64,000 nucleotides of DNA from Verrucomicrobiota bacterium. Its GTDB lineage: Bacteria; Verrucomicrobiota; Verrucomicrobiia; Opitutales; Opitutaceae. Every line of letters begins with the position of its first letter. Within the stretch, counting starts at the first letter, position 1. The stretch is from NCBI GenBank assembly GCA_023432225.1, contig JAEYUW010000033.1, positions 264,265 through 328,264 on the forward strand, read 5' to 3'. The notes beneath the pieces are model-generated. The model did not search any database. It had not been told where the DNA came from and worked only from the letters and a program-made list of their open reading frames with translations. The position numbers and the translations under genes are program-made. Shown piece by piece: positions 42,260 to 50,288 of this stretch.

Positions 42260-43168
42260 GTGGCGACTCCGCTTCCATCCGCCTCCTCTCCGATTAGCGC
42301 CTCCACGCCCGAGGCTGAAACCGGCCACTCACTGGGCGCTGACGCCTGGCATCGCCTGAAGAAAAACAAACTCGCGGTCTTCGGCGGCGTCACGCTGCTG
42401 GTGCTGAGCGCGCTGTGCGTCTTCGCACCGTTGTTCTTCCAGCTCTCCTATCAGGATCAGAACCTCGACCTCGGCGCCACGCCGCCCTCGGCCGAGCACT
42501 GGCTCGGAACCGACACGCTCGGTCGCGACCTGCTCGTGCGCATGCTCTACGGCGGGCGAATCTCGCTCGGCGTCGGACTCTGCGCCACGTTCGTCGCGCT
42601 GACCATCGGCGTGCTCTACGGCGCCGCAGCAGGCTATCACGGCGGCAAGATCGACGCGGTGATGATGCGCATCGTGGACATCCTCTACGCGCTGCCGTTC
42701 ACGATCTTCGTCATCCTGCTGATGGTGCTCTTCGGCCGGAACATCGTGCTCCTCTTCGTCGCGATCGGCGCCGTCGAGTGGTTGACGATGGCGCGAATCG
42801 TTCGCGGCCAAGTCATGGCGTTGAAGAAAATGGAATTCATCGAGGCCGCCCGCTCGCTCGGCTACAGCAACGTCCGCATCGTCCTCCGCCACATGATCCC
42901 GAATATCCTCGGACCGATCATCGTCTACACGACGCTGACGATTCCGGCCGTGATGCTCCTCGAAGCGTTCCTCAGTTTCCTCGGTCTTGGCGTGCAACCG
43001 CCGATGAGTTCGTGGGGCACGCTGATCAAGGACGGCGCAGAAAAAATGGAGGAATACTGGTGGCTGCTCGTGTTCCCGGGCGGCGTGTTCTCGCTGACGC
43101 TTTTCTCGCTCAACTTCCTCGGCGACGGCCTGCGCGACGCGCTCGACGTGCGCGCCGCGAAGGATTGA
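42260..43168 (+). CDS. Peptide ABC transporter permease, OppC/DppC type
   Basis: 302 residues, six membrane helices with an N-terminal cytoplasmic segment (HRLKKNKLAVFGGVTLLVLS). Family motifs are HWLGTDTLGRDLLVRMLYGGRISLGVG and the EAA loop IEAARSLGYSNVRIVLRHMIPN. It pairs with OppB. GTG 42260 (MATPLPSASSPIS) is chosen as start because further upstream the frame translates repeat DNA; the true start could be slightly downstream. Confidence 0.92.
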   Translation: MATPLPSASSPISASTPEAETGHSLGADAWHRLKKNKLAVFGGVTLLVLSALCVFAPLFFQLSYQDQNLDLGATPPSAEHWLGTDTLGRDLLVRMLYGGRISLGVGLCATFVALTIGVLYGAAAGYHGGKIDAVMMRIVDILYALPFTIFVILLMVLFGRNIVLLFVAIGAVEWLTMARIVRGQVMALKKMEFIEAARSLGYSNVRIVLRHMIPNILGPIIVYTTLTIPAVMLLEAFLSFLGLGVQPPMSSWGTLIKDGAEKMEEYWWLLVFPGGVFSLTLFSLNFLGDGLRDALDVRAAKD

Positions 43169-43177
43169 TGCGCCGAG

Positions 43178-43269
43178 GTAGGGCCGGCTTCAGCCGGCCC
43201 AAAACAATTTTCTCCCGCGGTCCGCATCAACGCGTGCCGCCGTTCCGGTCCGGCTGAAGCCGGACCTAC
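43178..43269. repeat. REPIN after oppC
   Basis: GTAG plus GGCCGGCTTCAGCCGGCC, then the inverse half GTCCGGCTGAAGCCGGAC plus CTAC. The right stem has a compensatory G-C to T-A pair change. Confidence 0.8.
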
Positions 43270-43366
43270 CGCGCCCGCCGCAGCTTCGCCCACGAACGCC
43301 CGCCGCGATTTCCCTCTGGCCTCAGTCCTCCGTCCTCTGTCATCTGTCCTCCGTTTCGCCGCGCCC

Positions 43367-45121
43367 ATGAGTCTCCGCCGTTTCCGCCCTTATTTCCGCT
43401 ACCTGCTGGCGAACCGCCGATCGTTCGCCGCCGCGGTATTTTATGGGCTGATCTTCGGAGCCGCGAGCGGCCTCGGCCTGCCCGCGGTGGTCAACTACGC
43501 CTTCCCGCCGATCTTCGATCAGAGCAATGGCGGCCTGCCCCTCACGACGGTCATGCAGATCGCCGCGTCGATCCCGTTGCTGTTCCTGCTCCGCGCGGTT
43601 TCGGGCTATCTGAACAGTTACTACGTCGCGCTCACCGGCACGCGGGTGCTCGAAGCGATCCGCCTCGAATATTTCCGCAAACTCCAGCTCCTGCCGCTGT
43701 CCTTCGTGCAGAACCGCCGCACCGGCGACCTCATCTCGCGCGGGCTGGCCGACACCGCACAGCTCCAGGTCACGCTCACGGTCCTCGCCAACGACGGCGT
43801 GAAGCAACCGATGGCGTTGATCGGCGCGCTGGGCTTTCTCGTCTGGCAGGCCTTCGTCACGGAAGGCGTCGGTCTCGTTTTGCTCGGCGTCGCGACCGTG
43901 CCGCTGCTGGTCATCCCGATTCGCTACGTCGGCCGCAAGATCGTGAAACGCGCCGAACACATGCAGGCGCAGCTCGGCGGCGTGACCTCGCATTTTTCCG
44001 AAAATCTCGCCGCCGCGCGTGAAGTCCGCGCCTTCAGCCTCGAAGAGCGCGAAGCAGCCCGCTTCGGCGCGGCGACCAACTCGCTCGTGCTCGCGCAAAT
44101 GCGCATCGTCAAATACGCGCAAGCGCTCACGCCAGCGATCGAGTTTCTGTCCGCCATCGGCATCACCGCGACCATGGTCTTCGCCTACGGCGGCGGCGTG
44201 AAGCTCGAGACGTTCATGGCCATCGTCACCGCGCTCTACATGGCTTACGAGCCCGTGAAAAAACTCGGGGCCATCAACAACGAGTTGAAGCGCGGCGAGG
44301 CCTCCCTCGATCGCCTCGAATACGTGCTCCACGAACCGGTCGCGATCGCCGACCCCGCGCAACCGGTCGCCGTCTCACGCCTCCGCGGCGATCTCGCCTT
44401 CGAAAACGTGTCATTCTCCTACGGTGACAACGCCGCCCTCTCGCACGTCACCGCGCGCATCCCGGCCGGCACCGTTTGCGCGCTCGTCGGCCCGAGCGGC
44501 GCCGGCAAGACCACTTTCGCCAACCTCGTCCCGCGCTTCTACGAAGTCGCCGCCGGCCGCGTCGCGATCGACGACATCGACGTCCGCGCCATGCGCCTCG
44601 CCGACCTGCGCCGCAATATCGCGCTCGTTTCGCAGGAGCCCGTCCTCTTCAACGACACCATCTTCAACAATCTCGTGCTCGGCCGCGAAGGTGCCACGCG
44701 CGACGAAGTTATCGCCGCCGCGAAAGCCGCCCACGCCCACGAGTTCATCGAGAAGCAGCCGCAAGGCTACGATACCATTGTCGGCGAGCGCGGCACACTG
44801 CTCTCCGGCGGCCAGAAGCAGCGCCTCGCCATCGCGCGCGCGTTTCTGCGCAACGCCCCCATTCTCATTCTCGACGAGGCCACCAGCGCGCTCGACTCCG
44901 ACAGCGAAGCCGCCGTGCAGGACGCGCTGCGTCATCTCGTCGTCGGCAAAACGGTGCTGATCATCGCGCACCGTTTCAGCACGATCCGCGACGCATCGAT
45001 GATTCTCGTGTTCGAGCAGGGCCGCGTCGTCGCGCAAGGCGACCACGCCGCACTCTACGCCGGCAACGCGCTCTACAAATCGCTCTACGATCGCCAGGCT
45101 GGCTCTGGGCCGAACGGCTAA
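43367..45121 (+). CDS. MsbA-like ABC exporter (fused TMD-NBD)
   Basis: 584 residues, half-transporter working as a homodimer. Six membrane helices span residues ~20-310. The nucleotide-binding domain has Walker A GPSGAGKTTF, signature LLSGGQKQRLAIARAF, Walker B ILILDEATSALD and the switch His in IIAHRFSTIRDA. This class flips lipid A, lipid-linked glycans or peptides. Its neighbours are glycosyltransferases, so a lipid-linked envelope glycan or LPS precursor is a reasonable substrate. The ATG follows a CT-rich leader. Confidence 0.93.
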   Translation: MSLRRFRPYFRYLLANRRSFAAAVFYGLIFGAASGLGLPAVVNYAFPPIFDQSNGGLPLTTVMQIAASIPLLFLLRAVSGYLNSYYVALTGTRVLEAIRLEYFRKLQLLPLSFVQNRRTGDLISRGLADTAQLQVTLTVLANDGVKQPMALIGALGFLVWQAFVTEGVGLVLLGVATVPLLVIPIRYVGRKIVKRAEHMQAQLGGVTSHFSENLAAAREVRAFSLEEREAARFGAATNSLVLAQMRIVKYAQALTPAIEFLSAIGITATMVFAYGGGVKLETFMAIVTALYMAYEPVKKLGAINNELKRGEASLDRLEYVLHEPVAIADPAQPVAVSRLRGDLAFENVSFSYGDNAALSHVTARIPAGTVCALVGPSGAGKTTFANLVPRFYEVAAGRVAIDDIDVRAMRLADLRRNIALVSQEPVLFNDTIFNNLVLGREGATRDEVIAAAKAAHAHEFIEKQPQGYDTIVGERGTLLSGGQKQRLAIARAFLRNAPILILDEATSALDSDSEAAVQDALRHLVVGKTVLIIAHRFSTIRDASMILVFEQGRVVAQGDHAALYAGNALYKSLYDRQAGSGPNG

Positions 45122-45293
45122 GAAGCACCACGACCGCGAGCCCCCACGCGGACGCACGCGAAACTTTTTTCGTCCCCCAATTCGCCGGTCTCGTCGCGCG
45201 CAGGCTCGCCTTCTCCCTCGATAAGTCGCCGTTGGTCTTTTCGGGTCCAAACACACCGGGAAACACTTTGCTCTTCTCCGCGTCGGAGGCGGG

Positions 45294-46316
45294 GTGAACC
45301 ACGCCGATTCCCCACGCCATCCGCTCGTCAGCGTTCTCATTCCCACCTACAACTACGCGCGCTTCCTGCCGCAGGCGATCGAGTCCGTCCTCGCGCAGGA
45401 TTATCCGCACTTCGAGTTGCTGGTCAGCGATGACGCTTCGACCGACACGACCGCCGGCACGCTCGCGAGCTACCGCAGAGCTGATCCGCGCCTGCGCATT
45501 CACCAACACCCGCGTAACCTCGGCATGGTCGCCCACTGGAACTGGTGCTTGCAGCAGGCGCGCGGCCGCTACGTGAAATTCCTCTTCGGCGACGATGCCT
45601 TCTGCTCGCGCCAAACGCTCTCGCAACTCGTCGAACTCCTCGAACGCAATCCCCGCGCCGCCGTCGCCAGCTGCGCCCGTCGCGTGATCGACGCCGACTC
45701 GCGCACCATCGATCTCTGGAATCCGCTCGGCAGCGCCGAGCAGCACGCTGGGCACGACGTTATCGGTCGGTGCTTTCGCACCAATCAGAACCTGATCGGC
45801 GAACCTTCGGCCGTGCTGCTGCGCCGCGCCGCGCTCACCCGCGGCTTCGCGCCGGGTTATCGGCAACTCGTCGACCTCGAACTCTGGCTGCACCTGCTCG
45901 AGCACGGCGATCTCGCACACACGCCCGAGCCGCTCGTCGCATTCCGACGACACGAGGCCCAGCAGTCGCGCGTGAACTTCGACAGCGCTGTCGCCCAACT
46001 CGAAACGTTGCAGCTGATGGCGCAGTTCATCGACACCCGCGAAAAGCGCGCCGCGGCCAGCCTGAGCGAATTCGATTACCGCCTGATCCAATTTCGCGCG
46101 ATGCACTACCTGCGCAAAGCCGGCCGGCGTCACCCGCCGTGCCTCGGCCCGGCCACCGAGCTCGCGCGGCAGCTGCCCTCCCGCTGGCAACTGGCCTGTC
46201 GCGTGCGCCACGCGGTGCAACGCCCCTTCGAGAATATCCGCCGCTCCATCGAGAAGCGCCGCATCGCACTCGAACTGTGGCCTGAGTCCTCCGGCGTGCG
46301 CGCAACGCTCTTCTAG
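45294..46316 (+). CDS. Family 2 glycosyltransferase
   Basis: 340 residues, GT-A fold. LVSVLIPTYNYARFLPQAIE is the N-terminal signature, ELLVSDDASTD the nucleotide-sugar motif, and KFLFGDDAFC the DXD-type segment. The Arg-rich C-terminus suggests peripheral membrane binding. It starts at GTG 45294 with GGAGG just upstream, one of the few clear Shine-Dalgarno sites here. Donor and acceptor sugars are not predictable. It is followed 51 nt later by a GT9 enzyme. Confidence 0.9.
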   Translation: MNHADSPRHPLVSVLIPTYNYARFLPQAIESVLAQDYPHFELLVSDDASTDTTAGTLASYRRADPRLRIHQHPRNLGMVAHWNWCLQQARGRYVKFLFGDDAFCSRQTLSQLVELLERNPRAAVASCARRVIDADSRTIDLWNPLGSAEQHAGHDVIGRCFRTNQNLIGEPSAVLLRRAALTRGFAPGYRQLVDLELWLHLLEHGDLAHTPEPLVAFRRHEAQQSRVNFDSAVAQLETLQLMAQFIDTREKRAAASLSEFDYRLIQFRAMHYLRKAGRRHPPCLGPATELARQLPSRWQLACRVRHAVQRPFENIRRSIEKRRIALELWPESSGVRATLF

Positions 46317-46367
46317 TCAGCCAAAGTTGGATTGCCGCCCCGCCGCCCCGCCGCGCAACATCCGTGC

Positions 46368-47390
46368 GTGCCCGCCGCCGTCGCCGCTCCGCACGTTCTC
46401 GTTATCCGCCGCCGCTACCTCGGCGACATCGTGCTGCTCGGCTCGCTCCTGCGGAACCTGAAGCTCCACTGGCCCGCCGCGCGCCTCGCCGTGTTGTGCG
46501 AACCCGCCTACGCGCCCGTTCTCGAGCTCAACCCCGACGTCGACGAACGCTGGTTGTTTCCGCAATCCGCCGCCGAGTGGCCCGCGTTTCTCTGGCGCAT
46601 GCGCCGCGCGGGCTTCACGCATGTGCTCGATCTCGATAACCGCGACAAGACCGCCGTCATCGCTCGCGCCACCGGCGCCGGCGTGCGCGCCACTGTCCGC
46701 CACGGCGAGCGCCTGCATTTCGCGAGCCTCTACACCTCCGCAGTGGAGGTGCCGCGCGAGTATCTCGCCACGCGGCACATTACCGATCTCTACCTGCACA
46801 CGCTCGGGCAAATCGGCGTGCCGATCGTCACGCGCGAAGTCCGCCTCGTGCCGCGCGCCGACGAAGTCGCCGCCGCGCGCGATCTCCTGCGCGGCGCGCG
46901 CTTGCTCGTGCATCCCGGCTCGCGCAGCGCCTGGCGCATCTGGCCGGCGCAAAATTACGCGCAAGTGATCGACACGCTCCACGCCGAGCGCGGCCTCACG
47001 ACCGCGCTCATCGCCGGACCCGGCGAGCAAGGCACCGTGGACGAGATTTGCCGGCAGGCGCGCGCGCCGGTCGTGCGCATCGAGCAACGTCTCGGCGTCA
47101 CGCAACTCGCCGGCCTCTTCGCCGCCGCGCCCGCGTTGCTCTGCCACGACAGCGGTCCGATGCACGTCGCCGCGGCCTCCGGCACGCGGGTGATCGCCCT
47201 CTTCGGCTCGCAGCCGATGAACATCTGGCAACCGGTCGGCAGCGGACACGTCACGCTGCAACCGCCGCTGCCCTGCGTGGCCTGCGTCTCCCCCGGCCAG
47301 TGCGTGCCGGAGGATTCGTATCACAACCACTGTGTGCGCAACATCACGGTCGACCGCGTGCTCGCCGCGGTGCGCGAGGCGCTGACGTAG
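46368..47390 (+). CDS. Glycosyltransferase family 9 (heptosyltransferase-like)
   Basis: 340 residues, GT-B fold as in WaaC/WaaF/WaaQ. N-terminal VLVIRRRYLGDIVLLGSLLR, C-terminal domain with LLVHPGSRSAWRIWP, IAGPGEQGT and the donor-binding CHDSGPMHVAAASGTRVIALFGS. It likely adds heptose or another sugar to the lipid A core. Start GTG 46368 (PAAVAAPHVLVIRR) is preferred over an upstream TTG. The stop codon TAG is part of a REPIN head. Confidence 0.9.
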   Translation: MPAAVAAPHVLVIRRRYLGDIVLLGSLLRNLKLHWPAARLAVLCEPAYAPVLELNPDVDERWLFPQSAAEWPAFLWRMRRAGFTHVLDLDNRDKTAVIARATGAGVRATVRHGERLHFASLYTSAVEVPREYLATRHITDLYLHTLGQIGVPIVTREVRLVPRADEVAAARDLLRGARLLVHPGSRSAWRIWPAQNYAQVIDTLHAERGLTTALIAGPGEQGTVDEICRQARAPVVRIEQRLGVTQLAGLFAAAPALLCHDSGPMHVAAASGTRVIALFGSQPMNIWQPVGSGHVTLQPPLPCVACVSPGQCVPEDSYHNHCVRNITVDRVLAAVREALT

Positions 47391-47436
47391 GGCCGGCTTC
47401 AGCCGGCCGACCGAGACCGGCTGAAGCCGGTCCTAC
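47387..47436. repeat. REPIN providing the stop codon of the GT9 gene
   Basis: GTAG plus GGCCGGCTTCAGCCGGCC, then ACCGGCTGAAGCCGGT plus CCTAC. It fills the whole gap between two convergent glycosyltransferase genes. Confidence 0.8.
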
Positions 47437-48339
47437 TCAATAAAACCGCAACCGCTCGCCGTCCCACTTCTCGTGGAGCGTGTGGCCGAAGCGCCTGCGC
47501 TCCGTCGTGCGCCACCACCACGCTTGCAGGCCGTCGATCGCCTTCTCCCAGCGGCGCCGCGCCCAGCCGAGTTTCCACTTTTTGCGGAAATGCGCACGAT
47601 TCTCCGCCTCATAAGGGCGCTGCTTCTTCGTATCGCTCAGCGCATCCTGCGTGACGGAGCCGAAGTGGTGAATGAAGCACGCCCCCACGATGCCGGAACG
47701 AAAACCAGCGAGCCGCGCGCGCCGGAAAAAATCCGCGTCCTCGAACTGCCCGATGCGAAACGCCTCGTCGAAGCCGCCGATTTTTTCAAACACCGCCCGC
47801 CGCACCGCAAAGCACACACCGTGCGCCCCGCCGCGCCGCACCACGCCGCCCAGCTTCGCGGTGAAGTCGCTCGCGTAGCTCTCGAAATCGTAATTCTGAT
47901 CCCGCTCGCGCATCGCCGGACAAACGACATCGAGCCCGTGTCGCTCCGCGGCCCCAAGCAGCGCCGCGAGCCAACCGGCCGGCAACAGCACGTCGTTGTT
48001 CAGCACGACCACCCAGTCCGGCGCCGCCGAGCGCGGCCCGGTTTGTTGCGTATTAAGCAAAATTGGCGAATCAGTCCCCGGAACAAAAAATTGCTTATTA
48101 AGCAATATTCCTGCGACCGCGACTCCTTGGTTCCACGCCGGCGCGCAACCGCGGTTTTGCTCGTTGCGGATCACCGACAGCGCGGGCTGCGTCGCCAGCC
48201 ATTCGCGCGTGCCATCGGTCGAGCCGTTGTCGACGACGATGACCTTTACACCGGCCGCGATATCCGGCTGCAAGCAGCGCACGCAGCCTTGCGTGTAAGC
48301 GAGCTGGTTGAGCACCGGGATGACGATCGCTACGGACAT
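47437..48339 (-). CDS. Family 2 glycosyltransferase with an in-frame repeat insertion
   Basis: 300 residues. MSVAIVIPVLNQLAYTQGCV and VIVVDNGSTDGTREWL start a normal GT2. The expected segment between NRGCAPAWNQGVAVA and WVVVLNND is interrupted by ~28 extra residues (GILLNKQFFVPGTDSPILLN...) encoded by an AT-rich paired palindrome. The reading frame survives and the DXD-like LNND is intact. Related enzymes are rhamnosyl- and other LPS-side-chain transferases. The insertion sits at a surface loop position just before the metal motif, so activity may or may not be kept. Confidence 0.85.
   Translation of the reverse strand: MSVAIVIPVLNQLAYTQGCVRCLQPDIAAGVKVIVVDNGSTDGTREWLATQPALSVIRNEQNRGCAPAWNQGVAVAGILLNKQFFVPGTDSPILLNTQQTGPRSAAPDWVVVLNNDVLLPAGWLAALLGAAERHGLDVVCPAMRERDQNYDFESYASDFTAKLGGVVRRGGAHGVCFAVRRAVFEKIGGFDEAFRIGQFEDADFFRRARLAGFRSGIVGACFIHHFGSVTQDALSDTKKQRPYEAENRAHFRKKWKLGWARRRWEKAIDGLQAWWWRTTERRRFGHTLHEKWDGERLRFY
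48046..48105. repeat. AT-rich paired palindrome inserted in a glycosyltransferase gene
   Basis: TTGCGTATTAAGCAA and TTGCTTATTAAGCAA flank a 30-nt core (AATTGGCGAATCAGTCCCCG then GAACAAAAAA). Base composition is sharply AT-richer than the surrounding gene. The core resembles sequences next to Y1-type (REP-associated) transposase genes, from memory only. Confidence 0.65.
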
Positions 48340-48389
48340 CCGGCGCAGCTTCGCCGGACGGGTCGTGAAGTAAACCCAATCTTGCAGTT

Positions 48390-48436
48390 GTAGCGGCGCT
48401 CTATGCGCGCAGTCGGCGGTCGCAGACCGCCGCTAC
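48390..48436. repeat. Short REPIN, GCGGCG stem
   Basis: From GTAGCGGCGCTCTATGCG to CGGTCGCAGACCGCCGCTAC, a shorter and diverged copy of the element translated in the first oppA-like gene. Confidence 0.7.
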
Positions 48437-48482
48437 AGCCGCGTTGCCAGCGCCCTCTGGATGTGTCCTGCTCCCGCCGAAC

Positions 48483-49268
48483 GTGTCGAAACCGCTGCCC
48501 ATCTCCGTTTCCATCATCGCCCGCAACGAGGCGCACAACCTGCCGCGCTGCTTTGAGAGTGTGCGCGGCTGGGTGGCGGAGATCGTCGTCGTGCTCAACA
48601 ACACGACCGACCCCAGCGCCGAAGTCGCGATGCGGCACGGCGCGCTGGTCTTCGAGTGCGAGTGGCGCGGCTATCGCGACACGAAGAATTTCGCGCTCGA
48701 TCGCTGCACACAGCCCTGGGCGCTGTGCCTTGACGCCGACGAGGAGGTCTCGCCGGCGTTGCGCGAGGAGATCGAGGCGTTCTTCGCACGGGGCGACGAC
48801 CGGAAGTTTCACGCCGCGCGTTTTCCGCGCAAAGTCTGGTTCATCGACCGCTGGATCACACACGGCGACTGGTATCCCGACCACAACACTCGACTCGTGA
48901 ACCGCGCGCACTGCCGGTGGGGCGGCGACCAATTCGTCCACGAGCACATGCACGTCGACGGTCCGGTCGCGACGCTCCGCGGCGACCTGCATCACTACTC
49001 GTTCCCGACGCTCAGCAGCCACGTGGCGAAGATCAACCCGTTCGCCGACCTGTTTCTCCAGCAGCAGATGGCCAAGGGCGGACGGTTCTCGTTTGGCACC
49101 GCGGTGTTCCGGCCGGCGTGGCGGTTCTTCCGCGCGTATGTGCTGCGGCTGGGCTTTCTCGACGGCTTTCCCGGCCTCTACATCGCGTGGGCGACGGCTT
49201 TTGGAGCCTTCGTCCGCTACAGCCGCCTCTACGAGCACGAGCAGCGCAGCGCACCGAACCAGAAATGA
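48483..49268 (+). CDS. LPS core-type family 2 glycosyltransferase
   Basis: 261 residues, similar to WaaE/KdtX-like core glucosyltransferases. SVSIIARNEAHNLPRCFESV, EIVVVLNNTTD, ALCLDADEEVSPAL (DADEE, metal binding) and the later WFIDRWITHGDWYPDHNTRL with GDQFVHEHM are characteristic. The C-terminal region has a hydrophobic GFLDGFPGLYIAW helix. GTG 48483 (MSKPLPISVSII) is preferred to an upstream TTG inside repeat DNA. The gene belongs with the neighbouring GT2/GT9 genes to an envelope-glycan cluster. Confidence 0.9.
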   Translation: MSKPLPISVSIIARNEAHNLPRCFESVRGWVAEIVVVLNNTTDPSAEVAMRHGALVFECEWRGYRDTKNFALDRCTQPWALCLDADEEVSPALREEIEAFFARGDDRKFHAARFPRKVWFIDRWITHGDWYPDHNTRLVNRAHCRWGGDQFVHEHMHVDGPVATLRGDLHHYSFPTLSSHVAKINPFADLFLQQQMAKGGRFSFGTAVFRPAWRFFRAYVLRLGFLDGFPGLYIAWATAFGAFVRYSRLYEHEQRSAPNQK

Positions 49269-49269
49269 A

Positions 49270-49354
49270 GTTGGCCACAAAAAGCACAAAAAACGCAAAA
49301 GCCAGCGTTAGGTCGCTGCAGCTTTTTTGTGCTCTTTGTGCTTTTTGTGGCCAA
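49270..49354. repeat. Phased 9-nt inverted repeat (CACAAAA type)
   Basis: Left units GCCACAAAA, AGCACAAAA and AACGCAAAA; right arm TTTTTTGTGCTCTTTGTGC then TTTTTGTGGCCAAC. Loop ~17 nt. It starts right after the glycosyltransferase stop. Confidence 0.8.
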
Positions 49355-49372
49355 CTGGTTTGCTTCTGAGCA

Positions 49373-49753
49373 ATGCCCGACGCCCCCAAAGAATTCAGCC
49401 ACGAGGTGGAGAACCTCATCGCGTCCTTCCGCGGCATGCCGGAAGACGAAAGCCGCGCCCGCAACCGCAAGACCCAGGATCTCGGCGCGCTGATCGATGA
49501 GCTGCTGGTCAAATACCGCATCAGCCACGACTCGCTTGAACACTCCATCCGCGAGAAATGGGTCGAACTCGTCGGCGCGCCGAACGCCGCCTACTCACAC
49601 CCGGTGGTAGTCGAGCGCGGGCAACTCCTGGTCCTCGTCTCGCACGCCGTAGTCCGGAACGAACTCTTCCACCATCGCCTGCAAATCCTCGAAAAGCTGC
49701 GAAAACTGCCCGGCTGCGACGGGATCAAGGGGCTGACGCTGAGAGCGGGGTAA
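49373..49753 (+). CDS. DUF721/DciA-like protein
   Basis: 126 residues, no membrane segment. The C-terminal half (LEHSIREKWVELVGAPNAAY, then SHPVVVERGQLLVLVSHAVV and RNELFHHRLQILEKL) matches the DUF721 fold. DciA, the best-studied member, loads the replicative helicase in bacteria that lack DnaC. The ATG follows the repeat at 49354 directly. The neighbours (translation and RNA-turnover genes) fit a housekeeping role. Confidence 0.78.
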   Translation: MPDAPKEFSHEVENLIASFRGMPEDESRARNRKTQDLGALIDELLVKYRISHDSLEHSIREKWVELVGAPNAAYSHPVVVERGQLLVLVSHAVVRNELFHHRLQILEKLRKLPGCDGIKGLTLRAG

Positions 49754-49762
49754 CTCCGATAC

Positions 49763-50089
49763 ATGATCAACCCGAAGTTGGCAGAAGAAGTAGAGCTCGC
49801 CCGGCCTCCGCGCTCAATAGGGGAGCGCCTTTTTCGTGGAGCCCTCTACTATTTCGTATTAGTGGCAACCCTCAGCTGGGTTCTCAGACTTTTCGGGCCT
49901 GAGGAATATTGGGAACGCAGGTTGGGGATCGTCGGACACGTGTTGGGTATACTGCTAGGCCTCAGTTTTTTCTACATGATCAACTACATGGCGCTCCACT
50001 TCACACGACGTCGCTGGGTGAGAGTGACCTGGCTCTCGTTGATGGGGTTAATTGCGCTGCTAATTGCGGCAAAGCTGCTCTGGGATTGA
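49763..50089 (+). CDS. Small membrane protein, unknown
   Basis: 108 residues, 9 nt after the DUF721 gene. Three hydrophobic helices (ALYYFVLVATLSWVLRLF, ILLGLSFFYMINYMALHF, WLSLMGLIALLIAAKLLW) and a cytoplasmic-looking N-terminus. No family is recognised. Its base composition is less GC-rich than the neighbours, with codons rare elsewhere in the window (AGT, TTA, ATA), so it may be a recent arrival. Confidence 0.65.
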   Translation: MINPKLAEEVELARPPRSIGERLFRGALYYFVLVATLSWVLRLFGPEEYWERRLGIVGHVLGILLGLSFFYMINYMALHFTRRRWVRVTWLSLMGLIALLIAAKLLWD

Positions 50090-50119
50090 CCCCGAAAATT
50101 AGCGCTTGCACGGCATGGC

Positions 50120-50288
50120 GCCGGCTTGGTTAATGCCGGCTTGCGTTAGTGAGAGCCTGCTGGTCGCAGGTTCCCACCACGGTCAGTCCGGGCAACTGGA
50201 CAGATAACGGTGCCGCCGGCTCGCAAGGGCGGGTGGCACGGGGCGAAAGCCTCCAAAACCGACCGCGTCATCAACCACATAAACCACA
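50120..50288 (+). promoter_or_regulatory. Structured leader of rpsO (putative)
   Basis: The ~170 nt before the S15 start are rich in nested complementary segments: GCCGGC...GCCGGC around TTGGTTAAT (50120-50140), GTCAGTCCGGGCAACTGGAC (50182-50201), and GGTGCCGCC...GGGCGGGTGGCAC (50209-50238). S15 represses its own mRNA through leader structures in several phyla, so an autoregulatory RNA is plausible. It does not match a riboswitch I can name. Confidence 0.4.

Noticed and set aside
35491..47436. REPINs as plain intrinsic terminators
   Set aside because: They lack T-tracts, occur in pairs, share a GTAG head, and two lie inside coding frames. Some may still stop transcription, but that does not explain them.
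50143..50285. RNase P RNA or a known riboswitch upstream of rpsO
   Set aside because: CAGTCCGGGC looks slightly like RNase P, but the region is far too short and other conserved blocks are missing; no riboswitch core was recognised.
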